Positions 26,923-37,704 of a stretch of 64,000 nt of DNA are shown here, one piece after another (positions within the stretch are counted from its first letter, which is position 1; the number at the start of each line of letters is the position of its first letter). Origin of the DNA: Albophoma yamanashiensis (lineage: Eukaryota; Ascomycota; Sordariomycetes; Hypocreales; Ophiocordycipitaceae); contig BCKH01000002.1 in assembly GCA_001600555.1 (NCBI GenBank), positions 1,901,964 to 1,965,963 of the forward strand, in the 5' to 3' direction. A program made the translations under genes and the position numbers. The notes under the pieces were generated by a model, which saw nothing but the letters and a program-made list of their open reading frames with translations, was not told the origin of the DNA and made no database searches.

Positions 26923-27770
26923 TCATCCGGGGCGTGAAAACAAAGACACAGACGTCTCAATAAACTCGTAGACGCATTCCTCATCTCCGCCAACCATGGG
27001 TACATTATAGTAGAAATAACTAAAAAGATTGATGCCGATTTTTGTCCCCCCGCGAATACCATTAGGCAGCAGGTTATTCCAGGAGACTGCGTCGCCTCGT
27101 TTCGGCCGGATAAGCAGCCCATAACCTGAATCAGTCCTTGGGAACTTTCTCCCGTCTGCGTCAGATGACGCACCTGGTATTTGGGGAAAGTAGGTCTCAC
27201 CACCTGTACAGTCGTCGTGGAGACAGGCGAATATACTGGCCAGCCTGTTGTACGGCCTGTGGGGCATTTTAGGGTTGTAGGTTCTGTTGTTGGGTTTGTC
27301 GAACCAGTCCATATGAGTCTGGAAATTTTGGCCAGGCTCGTACTTGATGATTTGGATTGGTTCAGTGTCAATGTGCTGGGTGTTGCCAAGCAGGGACTTC
27401 AGTCTTTGCCAAAGACACAAGCCAATTTTATCACCCTGCGAAAGCATGGCGGACTGCGATGTGCGAACCCGCGTATCGAGCACTGTTTCAAGGTTTCATT
27501 GTGGACCGATGAGCCTTGGAATGCGCCCTTGCTAGTACGATTGAGATGCGCAAACTGACAATGCTGAGGGGGCAGATGTTTCTACCTCGGTTGAAGCAAG
27601 TGTTTCATCTCAGTCTCTCTAAGGAAAATATTGATGTATATTATGAGAGGCTCTACCGAAAGAATCTCAACTGGGTATTCGTGAGCACAGACACAATTAG
27701 CTGTCTTGAGCCCCATCGGTATTTCCGTGGCTGTATTGAAGATGTGGTATATGGCACTTGAAGCAGGCAC
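26923..27770 (-). pseudogene. Prolyl 4-hydroxylase-like 2OG-Fe(II) oxygenase, disabled
   Basis: The family hydroxylates protein side chains or small molecules using iron, oxygen and 2-oxoglutarate. The N-terminal part (27770-27585) reads CAHEYPVEILSVEPLIIYIN, then FLRETEMKHLLQPR. The C-terminal part (27480-26923) reads DTRVRTSQSAML, then IKYEPGQNFQTHMDWFDKP with the first two metal ligands (His-x-Asp), then GGETYFPQI and a GDAVSWNN turn. Three lesions are visible. There is an in-frame TAG at 27582-27584. A one-base frame change occurs near 27,480-27,485 (ETLKQ to VLDTRV). The stretch that should carry the last metal-binding His, between LLPNG and TKIGINLFSYF, is missing. No intron of usual size removes the stop. 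A hydrophobic anchor-like segment (CCIFFFLLVFEEL) lies upstream near 27,860-27,820 in another frame and may be the original N-terminus. Confidence 0.72.
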
Positions 27771-28154
27771 AGACTGCCAAAGGTGAGCAAGTTCATGAGT
27801 TCGACCTTCGCCAACTCTTCAAACACCAAAAGAAAAAAGAATATACAACAAGGTGAACAGGCCATTCGTAAAAATTTTGGCTTGCGCACAGGCAACAACC
27901 AACGGAAGAGGATGCGGGAGTTGGAGGCCGCCGCTGGATATTCGAATGCCGCGCGTATGTGCAATTTGCCGGCGTCGAAAGTCGTCAACTCTGATTCCCC
28001 TGCCATTCCCACTAACCCTCCAGCAGGAGCCTCAAGCTCTATCCATGGGATGACTCGAAGCTCGAACACCTGCTTCGCCACTGCTGACACAAATGGGGAC
28101 CACCTGGCCATTTGGCATCGCAACTAGACCCCGGCCGAGACACCAACACTTGCT

Positions 28155-28569
28155 ATGGATCTCGGAGTCAACTTAGGAGGTCAAAGCCGGACTCCACTTC
28201 ACTTAGCTATTCGCAATGGCAATGAGTCTATGAGCAGGCCTTTTGGGGCGGGGAGCTGACATAACGCTTCGGGACGCCAATGATTCAACTGCGCTACATT
28301 TTGCAGCAGAGTCTGGGTAGGAGATCCTCGTGATACTGGTGCTTGGGAGACTCACCGATCCCAATCAGACTGACAATATGGGTCGCACGGCTTTATTTAC
28401 AGCATTACAGAAAGAGGATGAAGCTGTGGTGAAGCTGCTATTGGAGTCTTCTATGGATGTGAGTGTGGAGGACAGGTGGGATACTGCTGCCCTTCGTATT
28501 GCTGTGGAGATGAATTCGGGGGCACTGGTGCTTCTTCTTCTTTCACATGGTGCCAACATCGATGTATAG
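28155..28569 (+). pseudogene. Ankyrin-repeat protein remnant
   Basis: About four ankyrin repeats can be read: SRTPLHLAIRNGNES; then, after a frame shift near 28,230-28,240, LLGRGADITLRDANDSTALHF; then, after an in-frame TAG at 28,318-28,320, LTDPNQTDNMGRTALFTAL and AVVKLLLESSMDVSVEDRWD, finishing LLLLSHGANIDV with a stop at 28,567-28,569. Ankyrin repeats bind other proteins; the original fusion partner is not visible. At least one frame shift and one stop disable it. Base composition is normal, so this decay is not RIP. Confidence 0.75.
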
Positions 28570-28667
28570 GAATGTTTTCCTTCAATATTTATGTTGCCAG
28601 CCATTGTCCACTTTGTCACGCCCTTGCACGTCTGCATACCGAGGAGCATCTCTCCGTTCCAATTCCA

Positions 28668-30998
28668 CTATCCCCTCCTAGATGGCCTGGCTGATATGCC
28701 TAGCATGGAAAGCAACGCACTCGTATTAGGCGAACGACCGCCTAGGAAGTCTTGCAGCATCTCAAGGTCATTGCCGCTCCCTCCAGGCTCTAGGATTCCT
28801 CGCCGCAACCTCTCCCACGCCTCTCGAGACCGCGGCTTTTCGGAAAAGGCGGTTTGAAATAGGTCTGCGGCAAATATCTCTGCGCTGTATACGGTATTTG
28901 ATCAGCACTATTCCCAAAATTCGGATCACGACAATACCAACCATACGTAAGAGTAGTATCCGGCGTCATAGCCGGCAAGAAGGAGCCCAATATCAGCATG
29001 GCCATAGCTTGGATATGGAAGGCGTCTGAACTTGAGCCTCTCAAAAATATCCCCAAATAGCGCTTCTTGATCGAGTTGAAGTAAAGACTCGCGGCTGGCA
29101 GGGCTGTGCACGGCAAGATCGAAAAAAACTTGCACACTATTGTCAAGTCAGTCAGATGTTACGGCCCTTTCAAGATTGAGATAGCATACAGCATGCCAAG
29201 AATTGTAAAAATCTTAGCGTGTCCACGCCGGCTGAGACGATGTTCTAGAATCTTGTCTGGAATCCTCTCGGGTGGAATTTCGCAACCTGGATTCTCCTGC
29301 AGCCAAAGTTCCATATACACGGGGTCAACTCGCGTATAGTGCCGGCTAATAGCCTTTAGCTCATCGGGAAGCCAGCACCACTGCTCTAGCATTATAGCAA
29401 TTCCCTCAGCAAGCTCAGGTGTAACCTGGTAGCCGTGGAACATTGCATATGTTGTTCTTGCAAGCAGGTCGTGAATACTGTGTCCAAGCTCTACTGTCGG
29501 TTAGAATAATCCTAATCATTGTAACAGTGGAATTTCTAACCATGGAATAAGGTTATAACGCTGGGGTGGCTCAAAAGACAGCCAGTAGCTGGTGAAGAGC
29601 TATGGAAGTTACACATCAGTATATTTGCAGGATATACCCGAGTACCATTCACTTTCAGGTAACCCTTTAAGCCACGACTAAAGTTAGCGTTTTTTCTTAA
29701 GGTAAGGGAATAGAGGATGGAGCTCCTACAGGCTGAAGATTGACGCTTTGGTTCCCCTTATACTTATTCGGTCGGCTTAACAGGTCCACGAAAAGGTAGC
29801 CAATGAATTCCCCGTTGCTTCCTTCGCGCCCATCCCACACAATCCAGGCTTCGACATCTTCATGCCAAATGACCTTTTTCAATACTTCCCTAGGGATAGG
29901 ATCAAATCGAAGCTGAAGGCAATCTGCGAAGAGGCTCAATAAGGCGCTAAAGGTATGGCGAAGAGGAAAATACTCGGCGATAGTTGCGCGATCGACCTGA
30001 ACGTTGTTGTCAAGCATAGTGCTGTAGTAAAGAAAGTCCCATGGTTGTAATTTTATGGTGTCGTGATGCTCTTGCTCTTGCGCTGCTGAATCTTGCTGCA
30101 GATGTTGCTGTTTCATCTTAACAGCCCGTTCGAACTCGGCTCGCCCATATGGGATCAAAGTCTCCGCAAGGTTGTTCATTAAGTCTTCCACCCACTCAAT
30201 GGACTCTGCGCTTCTATATGGAAGCTTTGTAATTGCATGGTTTGCATGTCCAAGCTCGCGAGCATTCTCATCTCGAAGTAAAACAGCCTCTCGAAATAGA
30301 GCAACCTTCCCAGCAAATCGTTGGTTATACCCTAGGAAGATACGCTTTCGCGTCTCCTGGCTATGAGCATATCTTAAAACTATAAAGTACTTACTAGAAT
30401 AGCTAAAAAACTCCTTCCCATCAGGACCCGCGGGTTGTCTATCTTTTTTAGGTACGCCATCTAGCTCCTCGGGCGTAAAGAACTCCCCGCTATTGTCCTC
30501 TCGTAGGCTGCGATGGAACTCGGTGCAATGCTGTTTAAGTTTGTTGACCCTTTCGAGCCTGCGGTAAATGCCATCGTCATCGAGCACTGCGTACCCGTAC
30601 TCTTCAAACTCCAGCAAGGTCCGGTCCAGGAGCTTCTGGGACTCGCGATCAAGACTCTCCCCTCTATCCTGGACCGCCTTGACAAGACTGTACAGTTCAC
30701 GTCGTTGCTTGGCGTAATATTCTTGCCACATTGCCTCGGCTTTTTCAGCCATATGCTGGCACTCCAGAGCCGGGGAGATATATTTCAACGCGGCTATAAC
30801 GGCTTGCTCACCGGCTTGCGCATTCTCAAGCTCAACGAGAGGTCTGATGACATTGTCGAAACAGGCAATGGAAGCATTAATATTGGCGACGATATTGTTA
30901 ACAAGTGTGTTATGAGCGTCAATATGTTGAGTCATCGTCGGAATAATGTCGCCGGCGCCGAGGATGAAAGGAAGCGGTTGTGGTGGTACTGTCGACAT
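28668..30998 (-). CDS. M3 family metallopeptidase (thimet oligopeptidase-like), five exons
   Basis: This is predicted to be a zinc oligopeptidase that trims short peptides, probably in the cytosol since no leader is seen. Exons on the minus strand are 30998-29730, 29664-29541, 29490-29190, 29136-28942 and 28884-28668; every junction keeps phase and gives 701 residues, close to the roughly 700 usual for fungal M3 enzymes. The zinc motif HELGH (residues about 464-468) is rebuilt across intron 2, where the Glu codon is split. The downstream Glu helix reads TPELAEGIAIMLEQWCWLP. The C-terminal M3 signature FDLAVHSPAS, then YGHADIGLLLAGYDAGYYSYVC, is intact, followed by FAADLFQTAFSEKPRSREAW. The start ATG has no in-frame alternative upstream. 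It lies beside two broken genes and the transposon block yet shows no lesion. Splicing is inferred from sequence only. Confidence 0.85.
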
Positions 30999-31213
30999 AC
31001 CTGCTGGATCAGATCGCTATAGTGTGAGTGTGAGAGCAACCTTGCATTCGAGAAATATCAATGAATAGTTCAGAATATACAGGAGTCGGATTGGGGTGAA
31101 TGAGGGGTTAGGTTGGTTCGACGGCTCGGCGTGTGGTCTGCGAATCTGGATAGACTGCGGGGTTGACTGGAGAAAATTACGCAAGTTTACGTCATTTTAT
31201 AATGAGATCTATG

Positions 31214-31684
31214 CTATGCTTGTAAAAATAACTGCGTTTCGAATTCGCTATCCAAGGTATCCATTCGAAAACCAGGAATCAGACGAGCAGGCTCTGCTTT
31301 CTCTTGACTGCGAATGAAACACGTGATTAGGTTGTCCGAGTAGTAGTCAATCGTCTCTTTCTTGCCCCGAATCTGTCGGAGGATTAATTTGGAGAGGGGG
31401 TTACTGGAGCCTTCGAGGTGATGCTGAACCCATTGATCATCTAAGTTCATTCCATCAACGAGCTGCTCAACTGCGATCATGGACATGTCGTCACTCATGT
31501 CCAGGAAGCGTTGAGCCAATCCCTTGAGGAGGGGGGTTAAGCGAGGTAACGGAAGGGATGTGACATCTTTTTGGCTCAGATCTGTGACTTCATTGCTGAT
31601 ATAGACTTTCCGGCTCCCAATAGGAGGGGCGAAGACTTCCTCAATGGGCTGCAGGCCGAAGACGTTAGCTGGGAAGATAACCAC
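31214..31684 (-). CDS. Unrecognised protein or gene fragment
   Basis: A 156-codon open frame whose product I do not recognise. It begins MVIFPANVFGLQPIEEVFAP and ends DSEFETQLFLQA. It is acidic and amphipathic, with no signal peptide, membrane segment or known motif. Just upstream on the minus strand a CAG acceptor-like sequence (31,689-31,691) and an open stretch (QLVTYARQEFLNLL, near 31,820-31,770) suggest a further 5' exon, so this may be the C-terminal part of a larger or broken gene. Codon use is plausible for a real gene. The 31,685-32,213 interval otherwise holds nothing I can name. Confidence 0.4.
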   Translation of the reverse strand: MVIFPANVFGLQPIEEVFAPPIGSRKVYISNEVTDLSQKDVTSLPLPRLTPLLKGLAQRFLDMSDDMSMIAVEQLVDGMNLDDQWVQHHLEGSSNPLSKLILRQIRGKKETIDYYSDNLITCFIRSQEKAEPARLIPGFRMDTLDSEFETQLFLQA

Positions 31685-32213
31685 GATCTGGGTTGGGGAC
31701 AGTCAGGACGTGGTCCTAACTCGCGGGCGTGGCGCTTGTATTCCGTGTAATTGTTGAATCGCAGCTCCTGTCAAAAGATTCAAAAACTCCTGTCGAGCAT
31801 AGGTAACCAGCTGCGGCACCTGCGGTCGAACTGGGAACGCACATCTCGATATCCTATCTTAAATTAGGCTTCACGACCATCCTATGGCCTCTCCACAGAC
31901 GTACGTGACAAACACGCGGGACATTGAAGTGGGTTTAGGACGAGCTCTCCGATAATGCATGTGAAAATTCCATGACGCTTCAAGATGAGGGTGGCGGCCT
32001 TGACCGGCGTCAAATTTACCATGATGAACTTCCGATGGCTCATTGAGTCGTGATTATTGCCAAGGTGTCTTCTGGGGTTGAATAAATACCCTTCCCGTTC
32101 AACAACCTGACGGTTCCCAGACATTGGCCGACTGGCCCAATGCAGCTCCCCAGCCGAGACTAGCCCTGTGCCCTTTCACCCACCACCAACGCCGACTCTC
32201 GGACGGACGGACG

Positions 32214-33074
32214 ATGGGCATTTTTAGAACCATCTGGAAGCGGCCCCGCCCTGCGTCGGGCCCGCGGATTCAAATTCTTTCCGATCTGCATCTCGAAGTC
32301 GGACAGCAGTATGCATCTTACACTTTCCCCACTTCGGCACCGCTGCTGCTCTTGGGCGGTGACATTGGGCGTCTCATAGATTATGAGGGATACTTGTGTT
32401 TTCTCAATGTTCAGGTCTCGCGATATCGAAAAGTATTCCTGGTGCTCGGAAACCATGAGTTCTATGGCCTAGACTACGATTCGGGCCTCAAGGAAGCACG
32501 ACGTCTAGCAGCGGAGCCCAGCCTTGCTGCTAACCTTGTCCTACTACACAGAGCCCAGTGGAATGACGCTGATTCCAGTTTGACAATTATCGGCTGCACC
32601 CTCTGGTCTGCGATACCAGAGGACATATATGACCTTGTCAAGTCCAAGATCAGTGACTTTAGGAAGATACATGAGTGGACTCCCCAGCGACACAGCGAGG
32701 TCCACGCCGAGGAGGCCGCTTGGCTTCGCGAACAAGTCATTCGAATTACGTCTGGTGACCAAGGCCGTGGGGACCGGCAGCTGCTGGTGGCGACACACCA
32801 TGCACCGTGCATAGAAGGCACTTCGCGGCCGGAGCACTCCAACAACCCATGGAACCCCGCCTTTGCGACCGATCTCATCCACCATATGGCCTGGAAGGGA
32901 GTCAAGATATGGACCTTCGGCCACACGCATTACTCAACAGCGTTCTCGCGAAAAGGCATTAGACTGGTGGCCAACCAAAGGGGCTACGTCCTTCCTGGCC
33001 GCGAGGAGCTGACGAGTGAGAGCAAGGCCAAGAGCAATCACGAGTTCGATGCCACAAGGTTTGTTACTATGTAG
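32214..33074 (+). CDS. Calcineurin-like metallophosphoesterase
   Basis: A single-exon gene of the binuclear metal phosphoesterase fold; the substrate is unknown. Family motifs appear in order: ILSDLHLE (Asp-x-His), LLLGGDIG, VLGNHEFYG (Asn-His), VATHHAP, and the C-terminal WTFGHTHYS (Gly-His-x-His). All metal ligands are present. From the ATG at 32,214 the protein has 286 residues. An in-frame ATG at 32,124 would add 30 residues (ADWPNAAPQPRLAL) of low-complexity type, so I prefer the inner start. No signal peptide is seen. It resembles the cytosolic Ser/Thr-phosphatase-like proteins common in ascomycetes. Its neighbours give no functional hint. Confidence 0.85.
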   Translation: MGIFRTIWKRPRPASGPRIQILSDLHLEVGQQYASYTFPTSAPLLLLGGDIGRLIDYEGYLCFLNVQVSRYRKVFLVLGNHEFYGLDYDSGLKEARRLAAEPSLAANLVLLHRAQWNDADSSLTIIGCTLWSAIPEDIYDLVKSKISDFRKIHEWTPQRHSEVHAEEAAWLREQVIRITSGDQGRGDRQLLVATHHAPCIEGTSRPEHSNNPWNPAFATDLIHHMAWKGVKIWTFGHTHYSTAFSRKGIRLVANQRGYVLPGREELTSESKAKSNHEFDATRFVTM

Positions 33075-34650
33075 CATATGTCGCGCTCCTATAGTGGCTC
33101 AGTTTGCCAACCTGTTGTACATATCAAAGCAAGAGGCAACCGCTGGCTGTGTTGTTCGGTTCAAAAACAGCTCACTCGTCCATGATCCGCATTCTTTCAG
33201 TAAGACGAATTACGCCCGATTCATCTCGCAATACTCAACCAGTCAGGAGCAACTACAAAACACAAGCACGGCTCAAAGCTGAACAAGCCGGTATTTGATA
33301 TAAGACATCGATACGAACCAATGAACATGCCATCATGCGTGATTCTATCAAATTGCACTCTGCTTTCAATGGGTCCCGCATCCTTACATATATATGCTTG
33401 CTGCGTCTTTATTCCACCTGGAGCCGATTCACGGTTCGTCTTGCAACAATGGGGTAAGGCAAGCTTTGACCATGGTGATCCCGTAACCACTTTACCGAGT
33501 GACGAGACTTGGAGGGGTAGGTAGGATATGTCATTATCTTTACTCCATCGCCTGTTGCGGTTTCTAGGTGGACTGCAGGAGCCCAGGGGCACATCAAGGG
33601 TACACACATAAAGCGTCTCCAAGCTCTCTCCACCTCCTCTCTCCATCCTAACCTAACAAGATCGCCGAAAAGCTCACGAGGTCGCCGAATTGCATTGCCA
33701 CGGCCATAAGGCAAACGGCATCGCATTCCCTAATACGATACCATCCATGGATGGTTGATGGAGTGAATTGTGAAAGTCCCTCACCATCAAGGGCATACAG
33801 CGAGGTATCCTCCGGCAGGGCTCTTGTGGTTGTGCAGGTATTGGGCAGGCTCTCGCGCCGTGGTCAGTGATCGACGAGCGACTCTTCCATCTCCACCCCG
33901 CTGCAACGAGGCGTCGATCGCGATCGTGTTCTAATCAAGCCTTTGGGGGGCTAAAGAAAAGAGTCAAACAAAACAGACCCATCGACCCGATCGCCTTTCA
34001 GTCCAGCTGGCTTCCCCTCCGGTTCGGACGGCATATGCCCTTGTTGGCGGAAGACGAAAACCACAGCTCCCTATAGGTGGTAACAACTGACCGGTCCCAA
34101 TCCGCTTCGGTGGTATTGGATGGAGCATTTGAATACAAATTTAACAAAATCAGTTGCATCAAATAGGAAGTGTTCGATAAGGCACCGGATAACACCGATA
34201 TTTATGTTGAACGCGTAGTGATCACTCGGAACGTTCAGCCACAGCCCATAGGTATTTGAAAATTTGGAACATACCGTAAAGACAAGAAAACAGTAATTGC
34301 GGAACTGACCAGGGCTCGTATGATTCCCGTGCCGCCTCGTTAGGGGCACGTACAAGTTCGGCTTCATAAGCACCAGCCACTGCCTATCCAGAGACCCTGA
34401 TTCTATTAACTGTTCCGTCTCCGTATGTAACATACAGTGCGCCAAGACTCCCTTACGCGGTTCAGAAACGATTGGTGTTGCCGCTATGTCAGTCGCTGTC
34501 TTCGCACAAGAACCTCACTAAAATCCGTCACGTCAAACGTGGTGGATTTCATCTTGTTGACCACACCCAGTCGTCAAAACTCAAACGACGGACCGCTGTG
34601 CGTATGTTTATGTATATTCAACGCTAGCGCTATGCAAGTAAATTCTACGT
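33075..34650. other. Intergenic region, no gene recognised
   Basis: About 1.6 kb between the metallophosphoesterase and the GH76 gene, which converge here. Short open stretches occur on both strands (for example 33,221-33,646 and 34,071-34,445 minus), but none has a recognisable domain or a convincing exon structure. No repeat or RNA gene was found. Confidence 0.5.
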
Positions 34651-36281
34651 TTATGGGAGTCTGCGATATAGCCATGCAGCAATGAAAATCGCCGACACAG
34701 TCACCAGAGGCATATCAGCCCTCGCCACGGCGGCAGCCGAGGACCTATTCTTGTCTGCGCCAGACGTGCTGTTTTTGCCGCTCGGGTTATTTTGGCCTTT
34801 GCCACTGTCATCGCCACCGACATTATCATTGCTGTCAGAGCTGCCACCGCCCGACTTGGACGTGCGCGGCGCGTCCGACTTTTGAACCAAAAGCGAGGAC
34901 ACAGCTGCCAGCACGCTTATCTCTTGCTCTGCGCCAGTGTCCCCGTCGAACGTTCCATTGGCCCATGAAAATCCGCACTCTCGCCCGCCGTCTCCCCCGG
35001 TGCACTGCTGGACAGCTAGTTTTGCAGAAGTCTTGATCGCGGGGATGAGCCTGGCGGCAGTGAATGGCGCGAGCTGTGTCGCCGTCGCATACCACTGAAG
35101 CACGACACCCTTCCACATCTTCATGTCCGACGTGCACTTTCCAAGGTTCTCGCAGGCAGTTTCTGTGGCGACGCCGTCTGGGAAGAAGGTCTTTAAGCCC
35201 TGTTCGACGAGCTTGTCGAGGCGTCTCTGCCACTTAGAGGCGCCGTCCGTCTACGGCATGTAAGCCAACATCATCGCATCATTTCCTCTAGGGACAAACT
35301 CTCAAACTCTCAGTGAGAAAAGAGGAGGCCGAGGAAACTTACATAGTTGTACATATACGCCGCGCCGAGGGCAAACACGCCGCTGGGCCCCGAAAACTGC
35401 ACCTTGTTCACCGACTTGCAGCCTCCGTCGACATTGACGCCGTCATATACTGCCAACGTCTCAGGGTCAATGAGATTTACCTTCTCCATCCAGTCCCACG
35501 TATTATCGGCCCACTCGGCATATGTCTTGTTGCCAGTGTAGCGCGCCAGTCGCGCGCCGAGGTTGAAGAAGACGCCGTTGGAAAAACCTGTGAGCTCGCA
35601 AAACAGCGTGTGAGAAGCGGAGCCACTTTGGTCAAGTTGGCAAGACAGCGCGACTCACTGTTCTTATAGTCATAGCCGTTGTTAGATGACAGAATCTGCC
35701 ATCGTAGACCACCACCACATGTAGCGTCATATCTCGGGGCCATCACGTCGAATGCATTCGCCGCCAAGGTGAGCCATTGGGACTTGTCGGAAGGAGGCTC
35801 AGGGAACCCGCGCTCGGCAGCCAACATGGCCGCCATGGCCCAGAGCCCCTGGTCGTCATTGCCCATGGAGACAGTGTAGTTGGATGGCATGAAATTCTGC
35901 CCCTCTCCCGTCTGCCAAACCACGCCCTGGGTGATGAGGTCGTCATACGTCTTGTCGCCCGTCACGTATGCGTAATCTATCAGGGTCGCCCACATGACGG
36001 CGCCTTCGAACCACCAGTGATCGCCAGCGGGAGGTTGGTAGCCCAGAACACCAGGAATTTCGCCCGTCTCGTTTCCATGATAGTATTTGAGAAGGTCGTG
36101 GGCCAGTGTGCCGGCGGCCTTTCTCGTGAATTCTGCATGCATGAATTAGCATGGCAGAGAAAGTCCTGGAGTACGTGGACTCGCCATCGGAATCAACGGA
36201 GAATGGCCCTTTGGCCGCGACAAGCCCAGCCGTCGACAGTATCGTAACCACGAGAGTTCTGCTTCCAAGTGTGCGTCGCAT
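34651..36281 (-). CDS. DFG5: GH76 family DFG5/DCW1-like wall mannosidase, GPI-type
   Basis: This family acts at the outer face of the plasma membrane, probably cutting the mannan core of GPI glycans to hand proteins over to the cell wall. Exons on the minus strand are 36281-36175, 36122-35659, 35587-35343 and 35250-34651; all phases match, giving 471 residues. The ATG at 36,281 starts a clear signal peptide (RTLVVTILSTAGLVAAKGPF). The GH76 core includes GDHWWFEGAVMWATLIDYAY, the catalytic pair in MGNDDQGLWAMAA (around residue 122), CGGGLRWQI and NLGARLARYTGN. The C-terminus is a Ser/Gly-rich stalk followed by a hydrophobic tail (PLVTVSAIFIAAWLY), as in GPI-anchored members. Intron 1 uses an acceptor at cacgag; a different choice upstream would break the frame. 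Confidence 0.9.
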
Positions 36282-36696
36282 ATTGGAGCGCTCTGGCACA
36301 AAGCGAACTCAAAGAACGTTAATGAATGACTCTGACACGCGAATAGGCCGGGGAGAGGTTGAAAAATAAGCTAATTACAAGGAGAACGGGGGATCAGGCA
36401 ACGAACGAATGACTGAGCTAGAGGGTACCTTTAATCTTCTTGGTCCGGCCGAGGCCCTTCACGCAATTACGAGTACTACGCAGTACGGAGTTAACGCTTA
36501 TGGTATCCACTATCCACCACCAACGAAGCAGACTGACCCTGGCCGATAAGCCGTTTGATTAAAGGTTGATTACCCCTACCTTAGGAGAAGAATTCCATCG
36601 CTACGTACAGCAGTAGGCTATGTAAATGTAACCTCTACAGCTGTTTGCAAAATATAGTACAGTGGGTTTGCTTAGTATTCCTAAGCTTAGTGAAAG
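36282..36696. other. Intergenic region, no gene recognised
   Basis: About 415 bp between the 5' end of the DFG5-like gene and the 3' end of the next minus-strand gene. It should hold the DFG5 promoter. It is mildly AT-rich near 36,540-36,690. No clear element was identified. Confidence 0.4.
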
Positions 36697-37704
36697 CTAT
36701 GTAGAATGTTCTGGCCCCCAGTCAATAGACTCGGTCTGATTCCCCTTACCTTCCATGACAGCCTCCAGCTTATCCTCGACGGTAACCCAGCCCTGGCGTT
36801 TCTGAGATATAGCGTAGCGGATTGGATCTCTCCACTCGCGCCACCACACCTCCTCACTCTGGACGATGCACCTGCGGCCGGGCTCCCCATTCTTCGTAGT
36901 GGCGAATGGCCAGACGGCCTTGACGACCTCGTACTTGTTTCTACCGGAAAACAGGCTAGCGACGGTTGTGAAGAATTGGTTCACCCTGTCGGGGCTGTGG
37001 ACAAGGACACGACTGTGGGTTACAAGGAAGGTAACGTCGACAGCGCCACGATACTTGAGGGCGGCAACAAGGCTGCGCAGGTGGCCCTCGATCCAGGCGA
37101 CGTCGAGGTTGGCGACGACGCGATCGAGGGCAAAGGACTTGACAGAGGCCGTGTCCTGGACAAAGCGGCGACACCACTCGTCGAGGCCGCCGTCGCCGAC
37201 CTCGGGAAGCACGTCAGGACGAGCGGCGCCCCGGTAGGCGACCTCTCCGTCGCCGACGCAGCGGACGTAGTCGATGCGGCTGCGGTCGTCGTCGGGCACG
37301 AGCAGGCTCATGAGGTTGAGCTTGATGTCGAAGTCGACGCGACGGCCGCGAGTCCCACGGACCTGTATTTGGGGCTTGGGCGGCACTGTCGACTGGGCGC
37401 GTATCAGCGAGGCGAGGGCGGCGGCGTTAGTTGACAGGTACTCGGCCTTGGACGACAGCGTCGTCGAGTCACTCGACAGCTTGAACAGTGGCGGCGAGTA
37501 GAGCTTGTAGTCGAGCCGGGGAAGGCCAGGGTACCGCGCAGGCACTTTGCTGGCGGACGCCGAAGCCGACGAAGCGTCGTGCACGTCCACCACCGTCGTC
37601 ATCGTCGTCGTCGAGGGGCCCGAGTAGGGCGGGGGAGTCGCCGGCTGCAGCCGGTCGTGGAGATCCGGCTCTGGCACGTCCATCGTAGGCTGTGCCTTCT
37701 CCAT
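36697..37704 (-). CDS. Uncharacterised protein with conserved-looking C-terminal domain
   Basis: A single-exon gene of 335 residues from the ATG at 37,704 (MEKAQPTMDVPEPDLHDRL). I do not recognise the family. The first 70 residues are rich in Pro, Ser and Thr (LQPATPPPYSGPSTTTM) and probably disordered. The rest looks folded, with alternating hydrophobic strands and helices: VDFDIKLNLMSLLVPDDDRSR, WIEGHLRSLVAALKYRG, VDVTFLVTHSRVLVHSP and YEVVKAVWPFATT. There is no signal peptide or membrane segment. The open frame could extend to 38,160, but that part has the composition of noncoding DNA. It is divergent from the large RNA-processing gene at 38,416 and may share its promoter region. Confidence 0.7.
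   Translation of the reverse strand: MEKAQPTMDVPEPDLHDRLQPATPPPYSGPSTTTMTTVVDVHDASSASASASKVPARYPGLPRLDYKLYSPPLFKLSSDSTTLSSKAEYLSTNAAALASLIRAQSTVPPKPQIQVRGTRGRRVDFDIKLNLMSLLVPDDDRSRIDYVRCVGDGEVAYRGAARPDVLPEVGDGGLDEWCRRFVQDTASVKSFALDRVVANLDVAWIEGHLRSLVAALKYRGAVDVTFLVTHSRVLVHSPDRVNQFFTTVASLFSGRNKYEVVKAVWPFATTKNGEPGRRCIVQSEEVWWREWRDPIRYAISQKRQGWVTVEDKLEAVMEGKGNQTESIDWGPEHST

Noticed and set aside
33867..34445. Possible small genes in the 33-34.6 kb gap
   Set aside because: Several short open stretches on both strands, none with motif, splice support or convincing codon use.
26923..36281. Secondary-metabolite gene cluster from the oxygenase to the GH76 gene
   Set aside because: No polyketide, peptide or terpene synthase and no cluster regulator or transporter; the oxygenase is broken and the others are unrelated housekeeping types.
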